DNA of 64,000 nucleotides from Endozoicomonas sp965196975 (lineage in GTDB: Bacteria; Pseudomonadota; Gammaproteobacteria; Pseudomonadales; Endozoicomonadaceae), in contig NZ_OZ239981.1 in NCBI RefSeq assembly GCF_965196975.1, forward strand, positions 2,294,001 to 2,358,000. The letters are read 5' to 3'. Made by a program: the position numbers and the translations under genes. This document shows, in pieces, positions 17,503 to 27,301 of the stretch; position 1 is the stretch's first letter, and each line of letters starts with the position of its first letter. The notes below the pieces were generated by a model. It worked only from the letters and a program-made list of their open reading frames with translations. It had not been told where the DNA came from and searched no databases.

Positions 17503-20500
17503 ATGAAGAGAATGTTGATCAATGCGACCCAGCAAGAAGAGCTGAGGGTTGCACTCGTCGATGGGCAGCGCCTGTTCGATCTGGATATCGAATCCGGAGC
17601 CCGCGAGCAGAAGAAAGCGAACATCTACAAAGCAAAAATCACTCGTGTCGAGCCTAGCCTTGAAGCCGCTTTTGTCGACTTCGGTGCAGAGAGACACGGC
17701 TTCCTGCCCCTGAAAGAGATCTCCCGGGAATACTTTGTAGGCCATACTGGTGGGCGTCCAAACATCAAGGATGTTATCAAGGAAGGCACAGAGGTTATCG
17801 TTCAGGTTGATAAGGAAGAGCGCGGTAACAAAGGTGCCGCCCTGACAACACTGGTCAGTCTGGCTGGCCGTTACCTTGTCCTGATGCCTAACAATCCACG
17901 CGCCGGTGGAATCTCACGCCGTATCGAAGGCGATGAGCGAGCTGAGCTTCGTGAGGCCATGAGCAAGCTGAACATCCCATCCGAGATGGGTGTCATCGTT
18001 CGTACAGCGGGCCTTGGTCGCTCTACCGAAGACCTTCAGTGGGATCTGGACTACCTCCTGCAGCTCTGGAACTCCATCAAAGACGCCGCAGACAAAAATC
18101 CCGCGCCATTCCTGATCTACCAGGAAAGCAATGTCATTATCCGCGCCATCCGTGACTACCTGCGCCAGGATATTGGTGAAGTACTGATCGACAAAACCTC
18201 GGTTTATGAAGAAGCCCTGGACTTTGTCAAACAGGTCATGCCTCAGTACCAGAACAAGATCAAGCTGTATAAAGACAGTGTCCCCCTGTTCAACCGCTTC
18301 CAGATTGAAAGCCAGATCGAGACCGCCTTCCAGCGTGAAGTCAAACTACCATCCGGTGGTTCGATTGTTATTGACCCAACGGAAGCCCTGGTATCGATTG
18401 ATATCAACTCTGCCCGTGCGACCCGTGGTGGCGATATCGAAGAAACCGCCTTCAATACCAACCTTGAAGCGGCAGATGAGATTGCACGTCAGCTGCGCCT
18501 GCGTGATATTGGCGGACTGATTGTTATCGATTTTATCGATATGGGCAGCAACCGGAATCAACGGGAAGTTGAGAACCGCATTCGTCAGGCACTCTCAGTT
18601 GATCGTGCCCGCGTTCAAACCAGCCGCATCTCCCGCTTTGGCCTGCTGGAAATGTCGCGTCAGCGTCTGCGCCCATCACTGGGTGAAACCAGTGGCGTTG
18701 TCTGCCCTCGCTGTTCAGGCCAGGGCACGATTCGGGATATTGAGTCTCTGGCTCTATCTATCCTGCGCCTGATGGAAGAAGAGGCAATGAAGGACAAGAC
18801 GTCCGAAATTCGTGCACAGGTACCCGTTCCGGTTGCAGCATTCCTACTGAATGAAAAGCGTAAGATGATCGCCAAGATCGAGAAGCGCCATGATGCCCGC
18901 ATCATTGTCATTCCAAATGCCAATCTGGAAACCCCTCATTACGACGTTCAGCGCCTCCGTGATGACAACCTGCAGGATCACGAGAGCAGCTACGAGATCA
19001 TTCTTGAGGGTGAAGACGCCAGCTCAGAAGAACTGACCACAGCAGCCAAGCCACAGCCCAGACAGCAGGCCGCCGTTCGAAATGTTGCCCCTGCACAGCC
19101 TGCTCCGGCAATCAAAGCGTCTGAGTCTAAACCCGGGTTTATTGGCAGCCTGCTGAAGTCCATCGGCAGCCTCTTTAACTCTGACAATGATGATGACAAA
19201 TCTGCTGGCCAGGACAAATCAATCCAGCAACGTCAACCGGCACGCCGTGACAATCAATCCGGCCAAAACAGAAAGAAGACCCGAACTGACTCCCAGCGCC
19301 GCGACAAGCAGGACAGCAACCGCCCTCAGAAAGAGCGCAAAAAGAGCCAGCAGGAACGGTCGGACAACCGCCCCACAAAGCAGGAAAACCGCTTCGAGAA
19401 GCAGGAAAGACGCCAGCGTGACAAGCAGGAAGTAGCGGAACAACGGGAACCCAGACAGGAACGCCGCCAGGACCAAGAGTCAGAACAGGGGTCCAGTGAT
19501 CGCCGCCGCCGCCCGAACTCTGCTCCTCGTCGTCGCAACAACCGTCAGTCTCAGCGCCTGCAGCAGAACGAGCCGCAATTGCAGCCACTGCTGCCTGAAA
19601 GCACCAAAGGGTCTGGAAACGCACCTTCTACCCATGAAGCAGCCGTACAGGAAAGTGCCCCTCAAGAAAAACATGTTGATAAAAAAGAGTCAGTTGCAAA
19701 CATTGAGAAGCCTGAGATTGAAAACAGCAAACCTGCTGCAGTGACCTCAGAAGGCACTCAAATTGCTAACGAAACTCCAAGTGCACCAGCGGACAAGGCA
19801 GTCGAAGCCAGCAATGCCTCTCTTGAAGAGCAAGCTCCGATCACCACTGCTGATACCACTGAAACCCCGGAAGAAGCGAGACCTCGCCGCTCAAGAAGAG
19901 TGAAGAACGACCCTCGCCGTCTCAGGGAAGCTAAGCAACCTTCACCTCAGGACTGTAAATCTGAAATCTCTGTAGAGAGTGATTCCGAGTCACCAGTGGT
20001 TCAAAAGCCTTCTGTTGATCAAGAGCCTACAGGCGAGCTGAAGGCTTCAGCGCCAGATGATGTTTCATCAGCACATCCGGAAAAAGCCGAACACGCCTCT
20101 GTTGAGACGACCACTCAGGAAAATCAGAGCGAGCAGGCAGCCAGCGATGCTGAAGAAGTAACAGCCGTTGAGCAGGAAAAGGTAAAACCTCGTCCTCAAA
20201 TGACTGAAATGGCAAAAGCCGTTGCAGCGTCTCATAATCTCGACAAGCCTGCGTTTGGGTCCATGCCATCCGCATTCGAGAAACCGGTTGCGCCGGAAGT
20301 AGAAGCAGACGCTGTAGAGCCCAAAGCGCCCATGACAGCCAATGAAGCTGAAGAGATGCTGAAACAGGCATTAAATCAGTCTGACGAAGAGAAACCAGTC
20401 AACACTGCAGATGCAGGTGAAAGCAGTCAGAAAAACACTGTCGAGCCTCAACCGGCACCTCTCCCCGAAGTGGCTGAGAGCAAGGCTGTAGAAGCAGCAG

Positions 20501-20730
20501 AAGTTGCTGAACAGACTGAAGGTCAGCATGGCCAGTCAGCAGAACTTAAAGCAAGTGAAGCAGACACAGCTCCTGCTGATGAAACCTCTGAAAGGCCTCG
20601 TCGTCGTCGCAGCCGTGCCCATAATGACCCTAGAGCCAAGCGTCAGACTCAGCAGATCGAACTGCCTGCTGAATCAGAAGGTGAAGCACAGGAAGCACCT
20701 CAGACGCGCACTGAAGAAAGCAACCTGTAA
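17503..20730 (+). CDS. rne: Ribonuclease E
   Basis: The 1075-residue endoribonuclease is the scaffold of the RNA degradosome and matures rRNA, tRNA and mRNAs. The catalytic half (about 1-510) carries the S1 domain near residues 35-120, magnesium-binding D300 and D343 (E. coli D303 and D346) and the zinc-link cysteines C401 and C404 in CPRCSGQG. The C-terminal half is disordered, with an arginine/glutamine-rich RNA-binding tract (about 570-690), acidic alanine/glutamate-rich segments, and two RRRSR-type patches (around 925-1050). The segment GFIGSLLKSIGSLF (about 546-559) looks like the amphipathic membrane-binding helix. A long leader precedes it and a strong terminator follows. Confidence 0.97.
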   Translation: MKRMLINATQQEELRVALVDGQRLFDLDIESGAREQKKANIYKAKITRVEPSLEAAFVDFGAERHGFLPLKEISREYFVGHTGGRPNIKDVIKEGTEVIVQVDKEERGNKGAALTTLVSLAGRYLVLMPNNPRAGGISRRIEGDERAELREAMSKLNIPSEMGVIVRTAGLGRSTEDLQWDLDYLLQLWNSIKDAADKNPAPFLIYQESNVIIRAIRDYLRQDIGEVLIDKTSVYEEALDFVKQVMPQYQNKIKLYKDSVPLFNRFQIESQIETAFQREVKLPSGGSIVIDPTEALVSIDINSARATRGGDIEETAFNTNLEAADEIARQLRLRDIGGLIVIDFIDMGSNRNQREVENRIRQALSVDRARVQTSRISRFGLLEMSRQRLRPSLGETSGVVCPRCSGQGTIRDIESLALSILRLMEEEAMKDKTSEIRAQVPVPVAAFLLNEKRKMIAKIEKRHDARIIVIPNANLETPHYDVQRLRDDNLQDHESSYEIILEGEDASSEELTTAAKPQPRQQAAVRNVAPAQPAPAIKASESKPGFIGSLLKSIGSLFNSDNDDDKSAGQDKSIQQRQPARRDNQSGQNRKKTRTDSQRRDKQDSNRPQKERKKSQQERSDNRPTKQENRFEKQERRQRDKQEVAEQREPRQERRQDQESEQGSSDRRRRPNSAPRRRNNRQSQRLQQNEPQLQPLLPESTKGSGNAPSTHEAAVQESAPQEKHVDKKESVANIEKPEIENSKPAAVTSEGTQIANETPSAPADKAVEASNASLEEQAPITTADTTETPEEARPRRSRRVKNDPRRLREAKQPSPQDCKSEISVESDSESPVVQKPSVDQEPTGELKASAPDDVSSAHPEKAEHASVETTTQENQSEQAASDAEEVTAVEQEKVKPRPQMTEMAKAVAASHNLDKPAFGSMPSAFEKPVAPEVEADAVEPKAPMTANEAEEMLKQALNQSDEEKPVNTADAGESSQKNTVEPQPAPLPEVAESKAVEAAEVAEQTEGQHGQSAELKASEADTAPADETSERPRRRRSRAHNDPRAKRQTQQIELPAESEGEAQEAPQTRTEESNL

Positions 20731-20749
20731 TACCGGTTGAGATACTTTC

Positions 20750-20780
20750 AAACGGGGTGGTTTCCGCCCCGTTTTTTTTT
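20750..20780 (+). terminator. Rho-independent terminator of rne
   Basis: AACGGGG and CCCCGTT form a GC-rich stem with a loop of about 9 bases, followed by an uninterrupted run of T residues. It begins about 20 bases after the rne stop codon and is a textbook intrinsic terminator. Confidence 0.9.
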
Positions 20781-20874
20781 ACTTCCAAAAAATAGCTCTT
20801 GTGAGTCAACATAGCCTGAATCATTAGCATCAATAGCCAATGCTACAAACTTATAATTGATGGAGACAATCGTA

Positions 20875-21315
20875 ATGAGCCACCCCAGAGTTGGCATTGG
20901 AATCATTATTGTCAGGGAGGATGGAAGGATATTGGTTGGCAAGCGTAAGGGAAGCCACGCCCCCTACTGGTCTATTCCCGGCGGACACCTTGAGTTAGGG
21001 GAGACGTTTGAAGAAACAGCAATCCGTGAAGTCCAGGAGGAAACAGGACTCCTTATCAAAAGCCCAAAGGTCATCGCCATCACTAACAACCTGAAAACCT
21101 TTCAGGAGGAGAACAAACATTATATTTCTGTCTGCTTAAAGGCCAAATATCCTGGCGGCAAGGCTGAAAACAGAGAGCCTGAAAAATGCGATGGCTGGCG
21201 ATGGGTTACACCTGACAACCTGCCGCAACCCCACTTTGAAGCAAGCGAGCAATCCATTGCCTGCTATCTTCAGAAGATCTGCTATATCCCACAGAAAAAG
21301 GATAAACGGAAATAG
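20875..21315 (+). CDS. Nudix hydrolase
   Basis: The start chosen is the ATG at 20875 (MSHPRVGIGI), preceded by GGAG at good spacing; an ATG 6 codons earlier is possible. The 146-residue product has a full Nudix box: GGHLELGETFEETAIREVQE followed by ETG, with the metal-binding REXXEE core. Sequence style resembles nucleotide-diphosphatases of the MutT/dCTP class (VGKRKGSHAPYWSIPGG), but the substrate cannot be assigned. It lies between rne and murB, a spot usually empty in relatives, and reads on the rne strand behind a strong terminator, so it likely has its own promoter and may be an insertion into the conserved order. Confidence 0.85.
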   Translation: MSHPRVGIGIIIVREDGRILVGKRKGSHAPYWSIPGGHLELGETFEETAIREVQEETGLLIKSPKVIAITNNLKTFQEENKHYISVCLKAKYPGGKAENREPEKCDGWRWVTPDNLPQPHFEASEQSIACYLQKICYIPQKKDKRK

Positions 21316-21356
21316 GTTATTTCTGCAGAGACAGAAAAATGCTCCCCCTTAAGGTC

Positions 21357-22406
21357 TCAAACCAGCTTGAGAGCTTCCATATACAGCCTGGGCTCTCTTT
21401 CCAACAAGACACCAAACTTGTCGTTAACTTTTTGCTGAATCATGTTCGAGAATGAAAGTACATGCTGACCGGTTGCGCCTCCATGATTAATTAGTACCAA
21501 AGCCTGATATTGATAAGTTCCAACAGCACCCTCACGCATTCCCTTTAGCCCAGCCTGATCAATTAACCAACCAGCAGCCAGCTTCCAGTTCTGCCCGACA
21601 GGATAAGCAACAATATCTGGATATGCCTGTTTCAAGCGATCCATCTCTGCCTGTGATACTTCAGGATTTTTGAAAAAACTGCCAGCATTTCCCACCACAG
21701 ATGGGTCCGGCAATTTTTCACGGCGAATATCACAAACGGCCTGACTGATATCAATAGCGGATGGCGCCTGATCACCAAAGCGCCGGGAAACCAAATCACC
21801 TAGCTGGCCATAACCAAGATTGGGTTTTAATGTCGCGTCGAGATCCAGTGTCACAGAGATAATAATATACTGATCTCGCTTTTCTCTTTTGAAAACAGAA
21901 TCGCGATAGCCAAAGCCGCAACTCTGCCGGTCAAAATATTCCACAAGCCCGGATTCAAGATTCATCGCCTCCAGCGAAACGAAAGAGTCCTTCAATTCAA
22001 CACCATAGGCACCGATATTCTGAATAGGTGCAGCGCCAACGGTGCCCGGTATTAAGGAAAGATTCTCCAGTCCATAGGCCCCATTCTCCAGGGACCACAA
22101 CACAAACTCATGCCAGTTTTCTCCTGCCTCAGCCCTTACCCGAACAGAATCTTGATCGCGACTCAAAACCGCTCTTCCCTTGAGATTAACGTGTACAACC
22201 AGAGCATTCAGAAAATCGCCAAGCACGACATTACTGCCCCCCCCCAGGGGAATAACAGGCAACCGCTTTTCCCTGGCAAAAGTCAGTGCAGACTGCAGCT
22301 CAGCGACCGAATTCACCTCTGCGTAGTACCTGGCAGTAGATGGCAGACCCAAGGTATTTTTCTCTACCAGAGGATAATGGTCACAAATCTTAAGTGGGAA
22401 CGTCAT
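21357..22406 (-). CDS. murB: UDP-N-acetylenolpyruvoylglucosamine reductase
   Basis: This FAD enzyme reduces UDP-GlcNAc-enolpyruvate to UDP-MurNAc in peptidoglycan synthesis. The FAD-binding blocks IPLGGGSNVVLGD and GTVGAAPIQNIGAYG and the catalytic GNAGSFFKNP serine loop are present, as is the type I (E. coli-like) C-terminal GYQ/HGGATG region. The ATG at 22406 is chosen. A TTG five codons earlier (22421) is the alternative. It is on the same strand as the phosphatase and kdsB upstream; a small hairpin (22438-22453) lies in the gap. Confidence 0.95.
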   Translation of the reverse strand: MTFPLKICDHYPLVEKNTLGLPSTARYYAEVNSVAELQSALTFAREKRLPVIPLGGGSNVVLGDFLNALVVHVNLKGRAVLSRDQDSVRVRAEAGENWHEFVLWSLENGAYGLENLSLIPGTVGAAPIQNIGAYGVELKDSFVSLEAMNLESGLVEYFDRQSCGFGYRDSVFKREKRDQYIIISVTLDLDATLKPNLGYGQLGDLVSRRFGDQAPSAIDISQAVCDIRREKLPDPSVVGNAGSFFKNPEVSQAEMDRLKQAYPDIVAYPVGQNWKLAAGWLIDQAGLKGMREGAVGTYQYQALVLINHGGATGQHVLSFSNMIQQKVNDKFGVLLEREPRLYMEALKLV

Positions 22407-22475
22407 CAATAGTTTATTCAATACAAATTGGAGAAATCAGCCCACATGGGCTGGCAGATACAGGGAAGATGCAGT

Positions 22476-22946
22476 TTATTGCAGGCTTTTCTTCAAATGG
22501 TCCAGCAACGCAACCCCACCAAGCTCAACAAGGTTGAGCACTCGCTCGAAGCCTTCATTACCACCATAGTAAGGGTCAGGAACTTCAGATACTGGCAGGT
22601 CAGCATAATCAAGAAAGAGCCGCAGTTTATGGGCATGCTCTTGCGGACAGATCTTTTGCAGGTTCTTCAGATTTTCTCTATCCATAGCCAGGATATAATC
22701 CTGCTCAACAAAATCAGAAGGCGCCACCTTTCTGGAACGAATAAATGAAAGGTCATAACCATGATCTGCTGCCTGCTGCATTGAACGACTGTCCGGTAAT
22801 CCCCCATCATGCCAGCCACTGGTGCCAGCTGAATCGACCCTGATACGGTCTGATAAGCCTGACTCCGCAACTTGATGAGCAAACACACCGTGCGCAGTGG
22901 GTGACCGACAGATATTTCCCAGACAGACGAACAGTACTTTTTTCAT
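22476..22946 (-). CDS. Low-molecular-weight protein tyrosine phosphatase
   Basis: The 156-residue enzyme has the P-loop CLGNICRSP with nucleophile C8 and R14, and the general acid D124 in DPYYGG. It is a single-domain enzyme of the usual size. The place between kdsB and murB is the same as ptpA in Pseudomonas, so a housekeeping role is likely; in other bacteria such enzymes act on tyrosine kinases of polysaccharide export, but no such kinase is in the window. Confidence 0.92.
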   Translation of the reverse strand: MKKVLFVCLGNICRSPTAHGVFAHQVAESGLSDRIRVDSAGTSGWHDGGLPDSRSMQQAADHGYDLSFIRSRKVAPSDFVEQDYILAMDRENLKNLQKICPQEHAHKLRLFLDYADLPVSEVPDPYYGGNEGFERVLNLVELGGVALLDHLKKSLQ

Positions 22947-22951
22947 TATTT

Positions 22952-23788
22952 TTATGCTCTGACCGTTTTTTCATCGGGCTCAAGGCTGTCTACTAGCTGC
23001 CCTCTCTCAAGCAATGCACGAACTGCCAGCAGGTCCTGTTCCGTATCGACACCATGAGGAGGGGTTTCAACCGCTTCAGCCACATGAATCCGATAGCCAT
23101 TCCACATAAGTCGAAGCTGCTCGAGAGACTCCATTTTCTCAATTGGGCTGACACCCCAGGTTACATAGTGGTTCAGAAGTCCAACACGATAGGCATAGAT
23201 ACCTATATGGCGCTGAAAGCAGGCATCTGCTGCCACTTTCCTTTCTTCCGTCGCAAAATCATCCCGCGCCCAGGGAATGGGGGCACGGCTGAAATAAAGT
23301 GCATACCCTCTGGCATCAGCCACCACTTTGACAATATTGGGATCAAAAATCTGCTCCAGCTGAGTCAGCGGGCTGGATAACGTAGCTGCCCCTGCCTCAG
23401 TTGATACCTGCAGATTTCTGGCCACCTGATTGATGACAGACGGAGGGATCAGAGGTTCATCACCCTGCACATTGACAATGATTTCATCATCCTTCAGCTC
23501 ATGAATTCTGGCCACTTCCTGTAACCGGTCAGTGCCGGAAGGGTGACCTGGCAACGTCATGCACACCTCGGCACCAAAACCTTCAGCTACCTTAAGAATT
23601 CGCTCATCATCCGTAGCGATGATGACCCGGCGGGCATCACTGGCCAGCGCCCGCTCATAGACATGCTGAACCATAGGTTTACCAGCAATATCAGCCAGCG
23701 GTTTGCCCGGTAAGCGACTGGAAGCAAAACGGGCAGGAATAACAACGGTAAAGTCTGAGCTACCAGCCGGTAAGAAGCCTTGTGCCAT
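22952..23788 (-). CDS. kdsB: 3-deoxy-manno-octulosonate cytidylyltransferase
   Basis: The enzyme activates Kdo with CTP for lipopolysaccharide core synthesis. The nucleotide-binding start VVIPARFASSRLPGKPL, the IATDD motif, NVQGDEPLIPP and the GIYAYR block are all present. At 278 residues it is somewhat longer than the usual 250, with about 10 extra residues at the N-terminus and a charged tail. It overlaps the Trm112-like gene by one base (TGATG), so translation is coupled. The lpxK-ycaR-kdsB run gathers lipid A and Kdo functions. Confidence 0.95.
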   Translation of the reverse strand: MAQGFLPAGSSDFTVVIPARFASSRLPGKPLADIAGKPMVQHVYERALASDARRVIIATDDERILKVAEGFGAEVCMTLPGHPSGTDRLQEVARIHELKDDEIIVNVQGDEPLIPPSVINQVARNLQVSTEAGAATLSSPLTQLEQIFDPNIVKVVADARGYALYFSRAPIPWARDDFATEERKVAADACFQRHIGIYAYRVGLLNHYVTWGVSPIEKMESLEQLRLMWNGYRIHVAEAVETPPHGVDTEQDLLAVRALLERGQLVDSLEPDEKTVRA

Positions 23789-23982
23789 CAGGACGCCTCA
23801 TCCAAACGTTCATCAACGGTCAATGTGCGCGCCTCACCTTCGAGCATGACAGGAATACCATCACGAACAGGATAAGCAAGACCACAGGGTCTGCAAACCA
23901 GCTCCTGACGCTCTTTATTTGGACGCACTTCCCCTTTACACAGTGGACAGGCCAGAATTTCAAACAGAGTCTTATCCATCAT
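23788..23982 (-). CDS. ycaR: Trm112-family small zinc protein (YcaR)
   Basis: The 64-residue protein has paired cysteines (CPLCKG near residue 12 and CRPCGLAYPVRDGIPVML near residue 31) that form a zinc ribbon. The VRDGIPVML ending is the signature of the UPF0434/YcaR group. Homologues usually sit between lpxK and kdsB, as here. Eukaryotic Trm112 activates methyltransferases, but the bacterial role is not settled. Confidence 0.93.
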   Translation of the reverse strand: MMDKTLFEILACPLCKGEVRPNKERQELVCRPCGLAYPVRDGIPVMLEGEARTLTVDERLDEAS

Positions 23983-24001
23983 TTTTCCTCAGCTATAAGC
24001 C

Positions 24002-25054
24002 CTAGGTTCTGTTGACATAAGATACAGGCTTACGAGCTTCAATCATTTCCATCAGCTGCTCAATACATGAGTCCGATACACAGGTCGTCACCGGCAGATA
24101 CCAGTGCCTATCATCCGCAAAGTCACCGCATTTAACGGCATCCTTAGCCGTCATAATGACCGGAAGATCATCGTTAAAACAAATGTCTTCCGGTACAAAT
24201 GAATGGTGATCCGGAAAAGGATGCCCGATAACATCGTATCCCAGCGAGCGCAGTGTATTAAAAAAACGCTCCGGATTACCAATTCCTGCGACCCCATGAA
24301 CCCTGGTTATATCGGGAATCCGTTTCGAAATACCCGTCACACTGACCGACGCCGAGGGTTCAAGGGAAAAATAGTACAGTCCTTTCCGCCCCAACGCACT
24401 TTCTACTTCCTCAGCCTTTGCTGATATGGAAGCATTATTGGTATTGACCAGAATCATATCCACCTGGTTCATTCTTTCCGGTGGCTCCCGAAGAGGGCCG
24501 GCGGGCAGGCAAAGCCTGTTACCAAGCAACCGGTCACCATCCAGAACCAATACCTCTACATGCCGTTGCAGATTATAGTGCTGCAACCCATCATCTGCGA
24601 TGATGAGATTGCAGTCTGTCTGATCACAGAGAAACTGGGCGGCCTTTACACGGTCAACATCGACAATCAAAGGGACATTAAGCTGCCGGGCAAGCATAAC
24701 CGGCTCATCGCCTACTATGGCAGGGTCTGAGTCGGGTGTAACTGATATGGACGCCTCTCCAGTTTGTGCACCAAATCCACGACTGATGATCCCCGGCCGG
24801 TACCCCCTTCTCTGAAATTCCCGCACAAGGGCGGCAACCAGAGGGGTTTTCCCCGTCCCTCCCACGGAGATATTCCCTACCACAATGACAGGCACAGGCG
24901 GCGACCAGCGTGATGACTGCAGAAGTCGCTGCTTTCTTCTCTCAGCCAGAAAGGAAAATAACCTACTGAGTGGCTTCAGGTGGCGAGTCCAGCCACCAGA
25001 AGGGCAATACCAGGAGTCTGTGACTGACTGGCTGAATCGCTGCCAGAGCGTCAC
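24002..25054 (-). CDS. lpxK: Tetraacyldisaccharide 4'-kinase
   Basis: The 350-residue enzyme phosphorylates the lipid A precursor at the 4' position to make lipid IVA. The P-loop is at residues 60-70 (GNISVGGTGKT), following a hydrophobic N-terminal part that associates with the inner membrane. The DDGLQHYNL block (about residue 150) is the second family hallmark. The start overlaps the exbD end by 4 bases. The flippase gene msbA, often next to lpxK in enterics, is absent, as in Pseudomonas at the corresponding place. Confidence 0.95.
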   Translation of the reverse strand: MTLWQRFSQSVTDSWYCPSGGWTRHLKPLSRLFSFLAERRKQRLLQSSRWSPPVPVIVVGNISVGGTGKTPLVAALVREFQRRGYRPGIISRGFGAQTGEASISVTPDSDPAIVGDEPVMLARQLNVPLIVDVDRVKAAQFLCDQTDCNLIIADDGLQHYNLQRHVEVLVLDGDRLLGNRLCLPAGPLREPPERMNQVDMILVNTNNASISAKAEEVESALGRKGLYYFSLEPSASVSVTGISKRIPDITRVHGVAGIGNPERFFNTLRSLGYDVIGHPFPDHHSFVPEDICFNDDLPVIMTAKDAVKCGDFADDRHWYLPVTTCVSDSCIEQLMEMIEARKPVSYVNRT

Positions 25055-25479
25055 TGATCAGACTCGGTATCTTTTCGTGTTGTCATGCTCAGGTTGATAA
25101 AACCCAGCTGCCCAGCCGCGTCCATTGCCGTAACTACCGCCTGATATGGCGTCTTGGCATCAGCCGTAATAATCAGGGGTACCTTACTGTCCCCCTGACT
25201 GACTTTGCCCAGAGCCCGTTTGAGCGTATCCAGTTGACCATTGACCAGCCCCTGGCCATCAACCGCAAAGTCTCCAGACTTACTGATAGTGATCTCAATC
25301 TGCTTCGGCTGCTGCTGCAAAACCTCTCCGGAAGATTCCGGCAAATCAATAGCCAGATGCGTTTCCTTGGTGAAGGTGGTCGAGACCATAAAGAAAATCA
25401 GCAGCAGGAAAACCACATCGATCAGAGGTGTCAGATTAATCGACACCTCCTCCTGATTTCTCTGTCGTCGGAAATTCAT
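25051..25479 (-). CDS. exbD: ExbD/TolR-type biopolymer transport protein
   Basis: The 142-residue protein has a short cytoplasmic tail, one membrane helix (about 20-40: LIDVVFLLLIFFMV) with the conserved Asp that takes part in proton flow, and a periplasmic domain. It works with an ExbB partner to power an outer-membrane machine. It overlaps its partner gene by one base. No tonB follows, so whether it drives TonB, Tol or another partner is open. Homologues at this place beside lpxK occur widely in gammaproteobacteria. Confidence 0.92.
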   Translation of the reverse strand: MNFRRQRNQEEVSINLTPLIDVVFLLLIFFMVSTTFTKETHLAIDLPESSGEVLQQQPKQIEITISKSGDFAVDGQGLVNGQLDTLKRALGKVSQGDSKVPLIITADAKTPYQAVVTAMDAAGQLGFINLSMTTRKDTESDQ

Positions 25480-26123
25480 TATCTCCTGGCCTCACTGCCC
25501 TGAGCGGATGGAGATCCTTTACGATCACCCTGCAGTACTTCAACCAGCTTGATCGCATCCTGCTCCATCGCAACCACCAGCTCATCTATTCGGCGGGTAA
25601 AATAACGGTGAAAGATCAGAGCCGGGATAGCCACGGTAAGACCGGCCGCGGTGGTAATAAGCGCTTTGGAAATCCCGCCAGCAAGAACACCGGCATTTCC
25701 GGTACCTTCAACCATCAGCACAGTAAAGACATCAATCATCCCGATGACGGTTCCCAGTAAGCCCAGCAGTGGAGCAATTGCTGCGATAGTACCCAGAGTA
25801 TTAAGATAGCGTTCCAGGTCATGGATCACCTTGCCAGCCTGCTCTTCAATACTCTCCTTCATAATTTCCCGGCCACTGCGCGCATTTGCCAGGCCTGCAG
25901 CCAGAATCTCACCCAGTGGAGACCCGGCTTTCAACTGATCCAGTTTTTTATTATCCAGACCATTACTTTTGATCCACTTCCAGACTTGTGAAAGGGTATT
26001 TTTTGGTGCAATACGTGAGGGTCTCAATGTCCAGAGCCGCTCGAAGATGATTGCCATGGCAATGACCGAAGACAACAGGATAGGCACCATCAGCCAACCA
26101 CCGGATTTCACCAGTTCGAACAC
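25479..26123 (-). CDS. exbB: ExbB/TolQ-type proton channel protein
   Basis: The 214-residue protein has three membrane helices: about 9-29, 113-135 and 150-175. The segment TLGTIAAIAPLLGLLGTVIGMIDVF and the later KALITTAAGLTVAIPALIFHRYF are the MotA/TolQ/ExbB channel signature. It forms a pentameric proton channel around ExbD. The stop codon overlaps the exbD start (TAATG). Upstream lies the remains of comEC on the same strand, as in Pseudomonas, so the disrupted gene and its IS elements could change how this essential-neighbour operon is transcribed. Confidence 0.93.
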   Translation of the reverse strand: MFELVKSGGWLMVPILLSSVIAMAIIFERLWTLRPSRIAPKNTLSQVWKWIKSNGLDNKKLDQLKAGSPLGEILAAGLANARSGREIMKESIEEQAGKVIHDLERYLNTLGTIAAIAPLLGLLGTVIGMIDVFTVLMVEGTGNAGVLAGGISKALITTAAGLTVAIPALIFHRYFTRRIDELVVAMEQDAIKLVEVLQGDRKGSPSAQGSEARR

Positions 26124-27301
26124 AATAATCTTCCCTTACAATGACAAATTCATGGTAGCTGGACTCATCTGATCAGGTATGCCAGCTCCCAAGGTTATTA
26201 GCATGACTGTATCACAGAGATTGGCACCATTTAAGCAGTAACTGATCGCTTTGAGAAAGGGTTAGCGCCACCAGTAGCGGGAGTGCGTTTTACGGTATGC
26301 AGAAACCGTTGTATTACCATTACCCAGCGTAAAAGACAGTGAGCCATCAGCTGCCGTATTAAAGATTTGAGCACCTACTTCCTGAGCTCGTGTAACCGTT
26401 TCAGATGCCGGATGACCAAACCGATTGGCAAAGCCAGAAGAAAAAATAATCACTTCAGGCTGAACAGCAGAGAGGAAACCAGGGTCACTGGAAAACCGGC
26501 TACCATGGTGAGCCGCCACCAAAACGCTGGATTTCAGCTCAACACCCTCCTCAATTAATCGTTTCTCAACTCGCCCACTAATGTCTCCTGGCAGTAAAAG
26601 ACTGTCTGTCCCCACTGTCACTTTCAGTACACAGGAGGCATCATTACTGCGCTTATAATCCCCACCGGCCAGTACCTGAAAATGAACACCATCCCAATCC
26701 CAATGATCCCCTGGCTGGCACTTAACCCAAGTTCCTTCAAACTCAGGCAGTTTGGTACCACTGATAACCGGTACATCCGGATATCTGGACAGCAGCGATG
26801 GCAAACCACCTGAATGGTCCTGATCACCGTGAGAAATCATTATACGATCGATTTTGGTCACGCCGGATTTAGACAGTGCAGGAAGGATAACGCTCTGTGC
26901 TGCGGACATCCTTTCCGAAAAACGATCACCGGTATCGTAAATCATTAAGTGCTGGTGCGTTCTTATTAACACGGCCAACCCCTGCCCAACATCAAGAACC
27001 GTCACTTCAGCCTGGCCGACCGGCACTGAAAACGGCTCCATAAAAAATGAAGGCACCAGCATCACAGGAGCAAGCCAGCGCAAACCCAGAGGCGCAGGTG
27101 AGATCAGCAGTAACATACCTGTAACCGCCAGAAACAGTGCTGGCCAGGAGAGTGACTGCCGTGCTGGAATAGATACCATCAAACCAGACACCCACTGCAA
27201 CCCCCACTGCCCCCATGTGACCAGATAATCAAGCCCGGCAATAATAAAACCGGCTACATCTGGTAGTACAAACTGTAAAAAAGCAGCGCATAATAATAAG
27301 G

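Noticed and set aside
19175..19624. Long minus-strand frame of 149 codons inside rne
   Set aside because: It is a shadow of the arginine/glutamine-rich tail of RNase E, whose codon bias keeps other frames open.
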